DNA of 28,482 nucleotides, from NCBI RefSeq assembly GCF_000186865.1, contig NW_008705563.1, forward strand, positions 63,165-91,646, read 5' to 3'. This document shows, piece after piece, positions 8,862 to 19,223 of the stretch. The notes beneath the pieces were generated by a model. It was not told the origin of the DNA. It did not search any database and saw only the letters and a program-made list of their open reading frames with translations. This stretch comes from Aureococcus anophagefferens. Its lineage: Eukaryota; Sar; Pelagophyceae; Pelagomonadales; Pelagomonadaceae. A program made the translations under genes and the position numbers. The first letter of the stretch is position 1. Each line of letters begins with the position of its first letter.

Positions 8862-9833
8862 CTAGGCGCGGTAGATGCGGAGGGACGGGGCCGGCGCGTG
8901 GTCGCCGAGGAGCGCGTAGCCGTTGGCCGGCGGCGCGTGGGCCGGGCCCGGGGCCTTGTAGACGCCGTTGCCGTCGGGCGCGTCGATCCACCACTCGCCG
9001 TCGGCCTGGTTGTGGTAGACGTAGGCGCCGTTGGCGTGCTTGAACCAGGTCGCGCCGGCGTTGAGCTGGGCCCACATCTTCGCCGTGTCCCAGCCCTGCG
9101 CGCGGCAGACTTTGCCGAAGCCCGGCGGGATCTCCGAGGCCGGCGCGGCGACGTACTCGCCGCGGACGTCCTCGGCGCCCGCGGCGTCGACGACGAGTCG
9201 CGCCACGTTCACGGGCTTCCGGGACGCGCCGAAGGCGTCGAGGACCTTGAGCACGTCGAGCGCGCGCGACTGCTTGGCCACGGCGCGCGCGGTCTCGCCG
9301 CTCCCGCCGCGGAAGTTCGGGTCGGCGCCGGCCTCGAGGAGCAGCTTCGCGCCCACGGCCAAATTGTTCGACGCCATGCGGTGCAGGGGCGTGTAGCCGT
9401 AGGTGTCGACGGCCTCGACGTCGCCGCCGAAGGCGACGAGCAAGTCGACCTGCGCCTGGTTCTTCCGGCTCATGCCGCAGTTGTGGAGCGGCTGCGCGCC
9501 GCCCGTGGACACGTCGTTGACGAGGTCCGGGTACTTGGTGAGCCAGGCGCGCAGCGCGGCGGCGTCGCCGAGCTTCTGGCACGTCGGCGTGTAGCCGCCG
9601 CCGCTGTAGACCGGTCCCGGGCGCGGGTTGTGGTTCTGGTACTGGCGGCCGACGACGACCTGCCCGAGCGCGTCGCGCTTGACGCTGCCGCCGTAGATGC
9701 CCGGCCCGACGCTGTCCGCGTAGGGGTCGAAGCCCTCGTTGTCCGTCTGGCCGGGCGCGCCGTACTTCTCCGCCATGCCGGCGGCGTAGGGGTCGTGGGT
9801 GATGCGCACGCCGTCGGCGCGGTAGTAGCCCAT
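8862..9833 (-). CDS. Ankyrin-repeat protein with aromatic-rich C-terminus
   Basis: The protein has 323 residues from the ATG at 9833 (MGYYRADG). An in-frame ATG at 9878 would add MIRRSLLVLATIRRS, which could be a short leader. Residues ~1-85 are Gly/Tyr/Pro-rich with repeated turn-like phrases (DPYAAGMAEKYG, DPYADSVGPGIYGG, NPRPGPVYSGGGYTP). Residues ~86-205 hold about three ankyrin repeats; the clearest is TYGYTPLHRMASNNLAVGAK with LLLEAGADPNFRG. The C-terminal ~90 residues are rich in Trp/Tyr (GATWFKHANGAYVYHNQ, GEWWIDAPDG), perhaps a small beta-domain binding a ligand. Ankyrin repeats bind proteins; the partner is unknown. There is no catalytic motif. Its stop is 10 bases from that of the converging gene. 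Confidence 0.82.
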   Translation of the reverse strand: MGYYRADGVRITHDPYAAGMAEKYGAPGQTDNEGFDPYADSVGPGIYGGSVKRDALGQVVVGRQYQNHNPRPGPVYSGGGYTPTCQKLGDAAALRAWLTKYPDLVNDVSTGGAQPLHNCGMSRKNQAQVDLLVAFGGDVEAVDTYGYTPLHRMASNNLAVGAKLLLEAGADPNFRGGSGETARAVAKQSRALDVLKVLDAFGASRKPVNVARLVVDAAGAEDVRGEYVAAPASEIPPGFGKVCRAQGWDTAKMWAQLNAGATWFKHANGAYVYHNQADGEWWIDAPDGNGVYKAPGPAHAPPANGYALLGDHAPAPSLRIYRA

Positions 9834-10004
9834 GCTTCTGCGGATCGTGGCGAGGACGAGGAGGCTGCGGCGGATCATGCACGTGCGCTGGCGGTGCTTG
9901 CAAGTGCGCTGGCGGCGGCGGCGTTTGGAAGGCAGGGTTATCACCTCTGTCGTGGCAGAAATGAAAATCGACGGCATCTCGGATAAATTGACATCAAGTT
10001 GCAC

Positions 10005-10072
10005 TTCGGCGCCAAACGGACGGCCAGCTCGGCCTCGGCCACTTCTCCGACGTCTACGCGCCGACCGCGCGG
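10005..10072 (+). pseudogene. RCC1-repeat-like remnant in intergenic DNA
   Basis: The 406 bases between the ankyrin gene (9833) and the AdoMetDC stop (10240) hold no complete gene. Bases 10005-10072 read like one blade of an RCC1 propeller: FGA in one frame, then GQLGLGHFSDVYAPTARPA one base out of frame. The change of frame falls near 10014-10024. A stop lies just upstream, and no other blade is visible. I infer a decayed gene fragment. A single 3' exon is possible but no partner exon is seen. The rest of the interval, 10090-10239, shows nothing recognisable. Confidence 0.4.
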
Positions 10073-10239
10073 CCCGCTGCCCTCCGCCTAGGCCGGCGCC
10101 GGTGCCCAGATGCACCGCACCCGGTTTGGTTGCCTCCACTCGCGGCTTAGAGCGGGGCAACGCTTACACTCGGAGGCGCGGAAGCGGCTCCGACACGCGC
10201 GCCGCGCGGGGAGAGGACCGATGACGCGCGTGGCGGGTG

Positions 10240-11544
10240 TCATTGGAGCGAGCCGACGTGGCCCGCGCGGTCGACGTCGCGGTAGGGCGAGTCGCGCCGC
10301 TTGTGCGGGCTGTTCTTGTCGTGGAGCGAGTAGTTGGCCATCATGCAGACGCAGTCGTGCTCGACGTGGAGCAGGCTCAGGTCGTTGCGGTGGTACGTGC
10401 CCAGCGGGTTGATGTCCAGCTTGGGCAGCCCGTCGAACGTCGCGTGCTTCGGGAGCTCCGCCAAACCCGCCTCGTCGGCGAAGAGCGTCAGCACGACTTT
10501 CTTCGGCTTGAAGACGGCGAGGACGTTCTTCACCAGGGACGCGTAGCCCTTCAACGCCGTGTTCGTCTCGAAGGACGCGTAGGAGCACGACGCCTCGGGC
10601 GTCACGTGGACCGTGGTATAGGACTCGAAGCACAACGCGTTCATCGAATAGCCGCACGGCGCGAACGCGTGGTCGTCGAGGTGGGACGACGACGGGATCA
10701 ACGCCCCCAAGCCCGACCGCGCCGTCATGGCGCGCGCCGCGGACCGCAGGTCGCCCTTCTCGCCGGGCTTGAGGTAGAAGGCGTCGCGGACGTCCTCGCC
10801 GAGGTCGAACATCATGATGTTGATCGTCCGCTCCGTCGCCGACGCCGCGGGCCGCTCGCACTGGTCCGCGACGTAGACGAACCAGTGGTCGCCCGTGATG
10901 GGGCCCAGCACGTAGCCCTGGCCGTCGAAGGCCGCCGCGGCCGCCGCGCCGCCGACGGACCGGTCCAGGCCGCCGTCCTCGTCGGCGTCCTTCTCGACGT
11001 CGCGGTGCGCTCTTAAGTACGCCAGCTCCTCCCCGAAGGACGTGTGCGGGCTCGGCTGCTCGTCGGGGAAGGCGTAGTTCTTCCGCGAGTAGCCCACCCA
11101 CTCGAGCTTCAGGCCCAGGCCGCCGAACTCCGCGGCCTTGGTCGCCGCGTCCACCAGGGGCCGCACGCACCGGAGCAGCGTCGTCCGCCCGCAGGTCTTG
11201 ATGACGACCTTGAAGGGGTAGACGAAGAGCGACGACTCGCTGAGCACGTAGGCGTCGAGGTGGGCGTTGGAGATGTGGCTCAATATCGTGCACCGCGCCT
11301 CCGTAAGCATAGTGTCGAGCTGCGCCCTTGTTAGGTCCCGGCAGCCGCGCTCCCGGCCGACGCCGGGCAGGAAGCAGACCTCGAGCGTCTTCTCCGGGCC
11401 CTCGAAGACGCCCACGGACTCGGGCACGCTCGACTCGTCCATGGACTGGGAGTGGGGCCGCGGGCTCAGGTTGTCGTCGTCGAGGAAGAAGTCGCCGCAG
11501 GCGCCGTGGTCCAGGAGGTTCTCGTAGGCCAGCACGCCGGCCAT
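10240..11544 (-). CDS. AMD1: S-adenosylmethionine decarboxylase proenzyme
   Basis: The enzyme decarboxylates S-adenosylmethionine, supplying aminopropyl groups for spermidine and spermine in the cytosol. It is 434 residues from the ATG at 11544 (MAGVLAYENLL); an earlier open frame begins with GTG and is not used. Landmarks follow the eukaryotic family. FEGPEKTLEV holds Glu48 and Glu51. LSESSLFVYP is the self-cleavage site, where Ser104 should become the pyruvoyl group after cutting behind Glu103. KTCGRTTLL has the conserved Cys118. CGYSMNAL and YTTVHVTPEASCSYASFETN hold the processing Ser and His. The N-terminus is ~40 residues longer than usual before FEG. The gene is divergent from phytoene desaturase. 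A two-codon upstream ORF lies in the presumed 5' UTR (see 11617-11625). Catalytic residues are complete, so it should be active. Confidence 0.95.
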   Translation of the reverse strand: MAGVLAYENLLDHGACGDFFLDDDNLSPRPHSQSMDESSVPESVGVFEGPEKTLEVCFLPGVGRERGCRDLTRAQLDTMLTEARCTILSHISNAHLDAYVLSESSLFVYPFKVVIKTCGRTTLLRCVRPLVDAATKAAEFGGLGLKLEWVGYSRKNYAFPDEQPSPHTSFGEELAYLRAHRDVEKDADEDGGLDRSVGGAAAAAAFDGQGYVLGPITGDHWFVYVADQCERPAASATERTINIMMFDLGEDVRDAFYLKPGEKGDLRSAARAMTARSGLGALIPSSSHLDDHAFAPCGYSMNALCFESYTTVHVTPEASCSYASFETNTALKGYASLVKNVLAVFKPKKVVLTLFADEAGLAELPKHATFDGLPKLDINPLGTYHRNDLSLLHVEHDCVCMMANYSLHDKNSPHKRRDSPYRDVDRAGHVGSLQ

Positions 11545-13904
<2,360 letters not shown>

Positions 13905-13954
13905 ATCGAGAGCCCCATCGCCCACCCCGTAAAAACACCGCTTCAGAAGCCGAC

Positions 13955-15673
13955 TTATCGGATCGCCGCGGCGGCCGAGTCGCGGAGCGCGGCCATGGCC
14001 CAGGCCTCTTCGACGCCGAGCTCCCGGAACTCGTCGTCCGTGAGCCCCGCGACCGCGGGCAGGTCCCGGACCTCCTCCATGGCGAAGACGTCGGCGAGGC
14101 GCTCGAGGCCGACGACGGCGAGGAGGTCCGCGACGGTCGGCAAAGCCGCCGGCGCGGGCGCGACGCCGACGTACTCGTCGTAGCTCGGCAGCGCGTCCGC
14201 CGCGGGCGCCGGCGGCTCGGCGCGCGGCGGCGGATCCGGGAGCATGGACCGGCGGATGGCCTCCGCGAGCTGGGCCTCCTCGTCCGCCGCGCGCCGCTCG
14301 GCCTCCGTCGGCTCCGGCGGCGGCGGCGGCGGCGGCGGCGGCTTCTCCCTCTTCGCCCTCGCCGGCTTCGGCGGCTTCGGCGGCGGCGGCGGCGGCCGCG
14401 GCGGCGCCGGCACGAGCGCCGCGGCCTCCGAGAGCGCGACGGCCGGCGTCGACGGCGCCAGGTCGGGCGCCGCGGGCCGCGGCGCCTTGAGGATGCGCAC
14501 GTAGCGCTCGGGGCTCCGCTCGTAGGAGATGGTGTGGCAATTGTAGCGCTCGCAGACCGCGTGCGCCTTCTTCCGGAACTCCCTTCGCATCGGCCGGAGG
14601 CACCGCGAGCTCTGGCGGCTCTTCAACAGCGCCTCGAGCTCGTACTCGACGGCGCGCACGCGCCGCGGGTCGCTCCGCGCCCAGGCCAGCAGGTCCTCGG
14701 ACCAGAGCGCCCGCGCGTCCTCGATTTTTCTTCGCCGGCGGAAGTCCGCGCCGAGACGCTCGACGACGGCGGCCTTGCGGAGGATGGCGTCGCCGTCGGG
14801 CGTATGGTCCTCGGCCAGGAGCGCCTGCGCCGCCGCGACCTTGGCCGCGTCGTCGGCCTCCCGGGCCGCGGCGCGCGCGGCGCGCTTCCGCTCCCGGGCC
14901 GCGGCGTCGCGCGCCTTCGTTTCTCGGATCGTCGACTCCCATTCCGGGAACGCGCGCGCGTCGTCGCGCGACGGCGCGGCGCTCGGCGGCACCGGCCGGC
15001 CCCAGGTCGCCGCCGCGGGCCGCGGCGGCGCCGCGGGGAGCGCGGGGAAGGCCTCCGCGGCCTCCTCGCGCCAGAAGCTCTCGTCGTCGTCGCGCGTCTC
15101 CGCGTCGCGCAGCACGTCCGGCGGCAGCTCGTCGTCGTCGATCATGACCATGCCGCCGCCGCGGCGCCGGCGCGTCGCGTCGGGGGCCGGCGACCGGCGG
15201 CCGCGCGCGGGCGCGCGGCGCGCGGGGTTCGGCCGCCGCGTCGCGAAGAGGGCGTCGAGCAGATCGGCGGCGGTCTGCTGCGCGGCGGCCGCGCGGCGCT
15301 CCTCGGCCTCGGCCGCGCGCGCCTCGGCCTCGGACGCCGCCTTGGCCTTGCGCTTCTCCGCGGCGACGCGCTCCTGGGCGACGCGCATGGCCCGCAGGCC
15401 GTGCGCCGCGAGGTGGCCGTCGAGCGCGGCGCACTCCTGCGCCGTCAGCGCGGAGCGGTCGAGCGGGTTCTCGTAGCGCGAGCTCGCCACGAGGTAGCAG
15501 GCCAGGGCCTCGGCGTCGAAGAGGAAGCCCTTGAGGCGGAACGGCGCCACGGCGAGGTCGGCGATGGGCTCGAGGGTGATGGGGTCGACGACGCTCTCGT
15601 CGAGGTCCTTCCAATTGGCGGCGCCGGCCCAGCTCTCCGCGGCGCCGTTGAGCGCGGGTTTTGAGGCGGCCAT
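13955..15673 (-). CDS. U-box-like / R3H / UIM / SAM multidomain protein
   Basis: The protein has 572 residues from the ATG at 15673 (MAASKPALNG); the longer open frame begins at a GTG. In order: residues ~30-90 hold DPITLEPI, FRLKGFLFDAEALACYL and NPLDRSALTAQEC, resembling the modified RING/U-box fold without zinc ligands. A charged helical stretch with Arg/Ala runs follows. An R3H domain sits around residue ~345-385 (LRPMRREFRKKAHAVCERYN), with the Arg-x3-His signature for single-stranded nucleic acid binding. Next is a long proline run, then a ubiquitin-interacting motif (DEEAQLAEAIRRSM, ~465-478). A SAM domain lies at ~510-570 (TVADLLAVVGLERLADVF, then LTDDEFRELGV). I infer a link between RNA binding and ubiquitin, possibly an E3 ligase; substrate unknown. 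It starts only 74 bases from the divergent armadillo gene. Confidence 0.82.
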   Translation of the reverse strand: MAASKPALNGAAESWAGAANWKDLDESVVDPITLEPIADLAVAPFRLKGFLFDAEALACYLVASSRYENPLDRSALTAQECAALDGHLAAHGLRAMRVAQERVAAEKRKAKAASEAEARAAEAEERRAAAAQQTAADLLDALFATRRPNPARRAPARGRRSPAPDATRRRRGGGMVMIDDDELPPDVLRDAETRDDDESFWREEAAEAFPALPAAPPRPAAATWGRPVPPSAAPSRDDARAFPEWESTIRETKARDAAARERKRAARAAAREADDAAKVAAAQALLAEDHTPDGDAILRKAAVVERLGADFRRRRKIEDARALWSEDLLAWARSDPRRVRAVEYELEALLKSRQSSRCLRPMRREFRKKAHAVCERYNCHTISYERSPERYVRILKAPRPAAPDLAPSTPAVALSEAAALVPAPPRPPPPPPKPPKPARAKREKPPPPPPPPPEPTEAERRAADEEAQLAEAIRRSMLPDPPPRAEPPAPAADALPSYDEYVGVAPAPAALPTVADLLAVVGLERLADVFAMEEVRDLPAVAGLTDDEFRELGVEEAWAMAALRDSAAAAIR

Positions 15674-15747
15674 GGGTGTTTTGGCGTGCGAGGCGTAAGG
15701 TCTTGAGGTCACGTTTTGAAGCTCAGCGGCGCGTCATTTCGATTGCC
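15674..15747. promoter_or_regulatory. Very short divergent promoter
   Basis: Only 74 bases lie between the start codon at 15673 (-) and the first ATG at 15748 (+). If the armadillo gene starts at its third or fourth ATG (15772 or 15832) the space grows to 98-158 bases. No motif is recognised. Confidence 0.4.
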
Positions 15748-16677
15748 ATGCTTGGACCTCGCAACATGGCGATGTTGAATGGTAAATGCAGCCCCGGCGC
15801 AGCCTATGTGACCCGCGGACGCGCCTTCGAAATGGTCGACGCGGTCGCCATTGCTGGGCACGTGCGCACCCTTGCGCATGGCGACGCCGCTGCCAAGTCG
15901 CAAGCCGCGTGGGAGCTCTGGCGACTCGTGCACCCGCGTGGGGGGGCGCCTAGCGAAGAGCATGTGAACTGGATTACACGAGCCGGCGCGATACCGCCGA
16001 TCGTCGAACTCCTGCAAAGCGGCGGTCTGGGCGTCGGGAATGCCACCGGCGCGCTGGCGAACCTCGCGTCGAACGACGACAACAAGGTCGCCATAGCTGC
16101 AGCGGGCGGCATCGCGCCTGTCGTCGAGGTCGTGCGGAGCGGCAGCGCCGGAGCGAAGGATGTGGCCGCGCGGGCGCTGGCCAACCTCGCGAGCGGCAAC
16201 GCCGACAACCAGGTCGCCATCGCCGCGGCCGGCGGCATCGCGCCTCTTGTCGACCTCCTGCGGGACGGATGCGTTGACGGCAAGGGGGCGGCCGCGCACA
16301 CGCTGCAAATCCTCGCGCGCAACAACGCCGACAACAAGGTCGCCATCGCCGCGGCCGGCGCTATCGCGCCGCTCGTCGCGCTCATGCGGAGCGGCCGCGG
16401 CAAAGGCGCCACTTATGCCCGAAGGGCGCTACAAGACCTCGCGAGCGGCAACGTCGACAACGAGGTCCTGATCGCGGCGGCCAATGGCGAAATCGCGAAG
16501 CTCGTGCAAATCGCAATGCGATTGGAAGGCCGCTTCACCGCCGCCGCCAAGAACGCCGCCGCGGAATTCCTCGCGCGCCGGCGCCGGTCCATCGTCAACA
16601 AGTGCGTCGACGGCAAGGTCCCGGCCGAGCTCGAGCCGATCATCGCGGCCTGCCTCGCGCGCCGCGGCTTCTCCTAG
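15748..16677 (+). CDS. Armadillo-repeat protein
   Basis: The protein has 309 residues from the ATG at 15748; ATGs at 15766, 15772 and 15832 (MVDAVAIAGHVRTL) are alternatives, and the last fits best with where the repeat fold begins. It consists of 42-residue armadillo repeats with the pattern NADNKVAIAAAGGIAPLV, then LLRDG, then AAARALANLAS. About five repeats span residues ~50-270, followed by a helical basic tail (FLARRRRSIVNK). The fold is a protein-binding superhelix like vacuolar protein 8 or importin-alpha; the partner is unknown. At DNA level the units recur every 126 bases with long near-identical stretches, a sign of recent expansion or gene conversion. Its stop is 17 bases from that of membralin. 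Confidence 0.88.
   Translation: MLGPRNMAMLNGKCSPGAAYVTRGRAFEMVDAVAIAGHVRTLAHGDAAAKSQAAWELWRLVHPRGGAPSEEHVNWITRAGAIPPIVELLQSGGLGVGNATGALANLASNDDNKVAIAAAGGIAPVVEVVRSGSAGAKDVAARALANLASGNADNQVAIAAAGGIAPLVDLLRDGCVDGKGAAAHTLQILARNNADNKVAIAAAGAIAPLVALMRSGRGKGATYARRALQDLASGNVDNEVLIAAANGEIAKLVQIAMRLEGRFTAAAKNAAAEFLARRRRSIVNKCVDGKVPAELEPIIAACLARRGFS
16069..16470 (+). repeat. 126-bp coding repeats of the armadillo gene
   Basis: Units of 126 bases (42 codons) recur around 16078, 16204, 16330 and 16456. They share blocks such as GCCGACAACAAGGTCGCCAT and GCGAGCGGCAAC with few synonymous changes. They code for the armadillo repeats. Confidence 0.75.
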
Positions 16678-16694
16678 GCGCTGCGCTCTGAGCC

Positions 16695-17855
16695 TTACCC
16701 GTCCCCCCCGCGGCGGCGCCGCCGCGGGATCTCGCGGAGGTTCGTGACGGAGACGTCGCCGCGGCGCAGCGCGGGCACCTCGAAGCGGTCCCAGAAGAGG
16801 AGCATGGCGTGGCCGATGGCCGCGATGGCCGCGAGGAGCGCGACGTACTTGAAGCCGAAGGGGAACTTGAAGAGGTAGACGTGGAGCGCCGCGAGGTAGA
16901 GCACGAGGAGCCGCGGCAGGTGGTCGAGCGCGCGGCGGCTCCGGAGCGACACGGCCGCGAAGAGCTCCGCGCCCCAGGCGAGCGTCAGCACGAGGAGGCC
17001 CAGCACCTGGTCCGCGAAGAACTCGAAGAGGAACGCCATCATGCCGATCATGATCGGCGCGAAGACCGCGGAGTCGAGGAGGTGCGAGGCCACCAGCGAC
17101 AGATACGCGCGGTTGTCGCCGATGTTCTCCTTCAATTCAAAGGCGAAGCGCAGCATGCGCGCCTGCGTCTCCCGCAGCGTGTAGGACACGAGCGTCGACG
17201 TCGCGAAGATGAGGAAGAGCGTCTTGAGCGACACGGTCAGCGCCTGCGCCAGCGCTTCTCGCGTGAAGGGCGCCGCGCGCTCCGCGCGCGCGAGGTCGTA
17301 GAACTCGTTGCTCCGCTCCGAGCGCACGTAGCCCCGGGGCCCGACGGCGGCGACGGCGGCGTTGGCGACGGCCGCGTCCGCGCCGGCGACGGCGAGCGCC
17401 CACCGCGGGCCGCCGAAGCCGCCCGACCCGCAGCGCACCGTCGCCGCGGGCACGCGCAGGTCGCGCCGCGCGACGTCGCCGAGGGCGACGACGCCGCGGT
17501 CCCGCGAGAACCAGTAGCTCGCCTCGTCCGGCGCGCACGCCGCGTCCGCGGCGTCGTCGACGGCGCACGTGCCGGGACCATCGGAGACGACGACGTTCAC
17601 GGCGAAGACGCTCCGGTTCGCGCCGAGCGCCGCCGCGGCCGCCCGCAGCTCGACGGCGAGCGGCGCGCCGGTGCGCGCGACGTAGGTCCCGTGCAGGTAG
17701 ACCACGAGGCCGCAGGCGCCCAGCGCCACGAGGCCCAGGCCGTGCTCGAGGACGCGCCGCGGCGCCGGGCCGAGCGCGCGCATGACGGCGCGCGTGCACC
17801 GCAGGTGCTGCCGGAAGAAGACCTGCTCGAGCCACTGGTGGTGGCTGCGCTCCAT
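16695..17855 (-). CDS. Membralin (TMEM259) homologue
   Basis: Membralin is an ER membrane protein that works with ER-associated degradation in animals. This copy has 386 residues from the ATG at 17855 (MERSHHQWLEQVFF); the earlier open frame starts with TTG. A first membrane segment lies at ~38-57 (LGLVALGACGLVVYL). A long lumenal region with several Cys follows, then the family core: TLFLIFATSTLVSYTLRETQ, ARMLRFAFELK, FAPIMIGMMAFLFEFFADQV, LAWGAELFAAVSLRSR and FKFPFGFKYVALL, finishing FWDRFEVPALRRG. These blocks match membralin nearly word for word. It ends soon after FEVPAL, so it lacks the long C-terminal tail of animal forms (about 620 residues). No promoter motif is recognised in the 225 bases before the next divergent gene. 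Confidence 0.93.
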   Translation of the reverse strand: MERSHHQWLEQVFFRQHLRCTRAVMRALGPAPRRVLEHGLGLVALGACGLVVYLHGTYVARTGAPLAVELRAAAAALGANRSVFAVNVVVSDGPGTCAVDDAADAACAPDEASYWFSRDRGVVALGDVARRDLRVPAATVRCGSGGFGGPRWALAVAGADAAVANAAVAAVGPRGYVRSERSNEFYDLARAERAAPFTREALAQALTVSLKTLFLIFATSTLVSYTLRETQARMLRFAFELKENIGDNRAYLSLVASHLLDSAVFAPIMIGMMAFLFEFFADQVLGLLVLTLAWGAELFAAVSLRSRRALDHLPRLLVLYLAALHVYLFKFPFGFKYVALLAAIAAIGHAMLLFWDRFEVPALRRGDVSVTNLREIPRRRRRGGDG

Positions 17856-18080
17856 GGTTTTGGCGCAGTGCCTCAGAGCCGCCCTCGCGCGCGAGCACCA
17901 GACTGCACACAGAGCAGCCGTACCAACGTCGGCCTGGCGCCTCGCTTGCACCCCATCTTGCAGCCCTCGGAGCTCGATGGCTGCCCGGCTGGTCGCGTGC
18001 AATCGCGGCTAGGCTTGGTTCCCGCTCGGGTAGGCCCTCCAGCTGTAATCCCTCCTAGCCTAGCAGCCTTCCTTGCCTCG

Positions 18081-19208
18081 ATGGAGACCATGGGCTGCTT
18101 CTCTATGTGCCGTCTCGCGCTGCTGCTGCTCGCCGTCGCGCTCGACGCCTCGGCGCTCGACGCCTCGGCGCGGCTCGGCTTCTACGGCCTCGGCACCATG
18201 GGCACTCACATGGCCGGCCACCTGCACGGGCTCGCCGCGTCCTCCGGCGGTCGCGCCGCCGTCGCCTCGCGCGACGGCGCCAAGGCCGAGGCCTGGGCCG
18301 CGGCGCGCGGCGCCGACGTCCGCGGCTCCTTCGCCGAGCTCGCGGAGGCCTGCGACGTCGTCTGCCTGTGCCTGTCGACGACGGACGCCGTCGAGGAGAC
18401 GCTGCTGGGCTGCGGCGACGCGCTCCGGGACACGCTCGTCGTCGACTGCACGTCCGGCGAACCGGCGCGGACCGCGGCGCTCGGCGCGCGCCTGCGGGAG
18501 CGCGGCGCGCGCCTCGTCGATAGCCCCGTCTCCGGCGGCCCCGCGGGCGCGGAAGCGGGAACGCTCACGTCGATGATGGGCGGAAGCGACGCGGACGTCG
18601 CGGACGCGCGCGCCGTCGTCGGCTGCTGGTCGAAGAAGACGGTCCACCGCGGCGCGCTCGGCTCCGGCGACGCCGTCAAGAGCGTGAACAACGTCCTCAA
18701 CACGGCGCACGTGCTCCTGGCGACGGAGGCGGCGCTCGTGCTGCAAAAGTACGGCGTCGACGCGGCCACGGCGCTCGACGTCATCAACTCGAGAGCTCGG
18801 GCGCGAGCCTCCCTGGAGGTCCCGACGCGGCGGCTGCCGGAGCGCGCGCTCAGCCGCGACTTCGGCTTCGGCTTCAAGATGGGCCTCATGCGCAAGGACT
18901 GCGCCATCGCGGACGCGCTGGTCGCGGACCTCGCGCCGACGCACGCGCTCATCCCGGAGGCGACGCGGCTCATCCGCGCGGCGGAGGCGCGGCTGGGGAG
19001 CGACGCGGACTACGCGGCCGTCGCGCGGCTCCTCGAGGCGCTGCGGCGAGGAGCTGCGCTCAAGGATGGGAGCATCCGGATGCTGGCGGCCTCGAGGGTG
19101 GGGTGGGCACCGTTCAGGAGGCTCGTCGGCGACCCCGCGGCGAGCTTCATGATCAAGCGAGCTTCAACCTGGTTCAATGTGAAGTTCGACCTCGAGCGGC
19201 GGCCGTGA
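18081..19208 (+). CDS. 3-hydroxyisobutyrate dehydrogenase-like beta-hydroxyacid dehydrogenase with secretory leader
   Basis: The family oxidises beta-hydroxyacids (for example 3-hydroxyisobutyrate in valine breakdown) or reduces short aldehydes with NAD(P). The protein has 375 residues from the ATG at 18081. Residues ~9-27 are a hydrophobic leader (MCRLALLLLAVALDASA), pointing to the ER or plastid route, not the usual mitochondrion. The Rossmann motif is GLGTMG at 36-41. The substrate loop is DSPVSGGPAGAEAGTLTSMMGG. The catalytic block is SGDAVKSVNN, with Lys200 and Asn204. The helical C-terminal domain ends near LLEALRRG. About 45 further residues (19050-19205) are unlike the family and less GC-rich. 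They may be a read-through tail after a small frame error, or part of the next gene's promoter. The following gene begins 15 bases after the stop on the same strand. Confidence 0.85.
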   Translation: METMGCFSMCRLALLLLAVALDASALDASARLGFYGLGTMGTHMAGHLHGLAASSGGRAAVASRDGAKAEAWAAARGADVRGSFAELAEACDVVCLCLSTTDAVEETLLGCGDALRDTLVVDCTSGEPARTAALGARLRERGARLVDSPVSGGPAGAEAGTLTSMMGGSDADVADARAVVGCWSKKTVHRGALGSGDAVKSVNNVLNTAHVLLATEAALVLQKYGVDAATALDVINSRARARASLEVPTRRLPERALSRDFGFGFKMGLMRKDCAIADALVADLAPTHALIPEATRLIRAAEARLGSDADYAAVARLLEALRRGAALKDGSIRMLAASRVGWAPFRRLVGDPAASFMIKRASTWFNVKFDLERRP

Positions 19209-19223
19209 CGCTTGCTAGCACCA

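Noticed and set aside
8848..8865. GAG|GTAAG followed by CCTAG as an 18-base intron
   Set aside because: Far too short for a spliceosomal intron. The TAA within GGTAAG serves well as the stop of the neighbouring frame.
6750..9986. A very long + strand open frame of over 1,000 codons
   Set aside because: Most of it is the antisense of the VPS9 and ankyrin genes. Only the part from 8040 has ordinary protein features; long shadow frames are expected at this GC.
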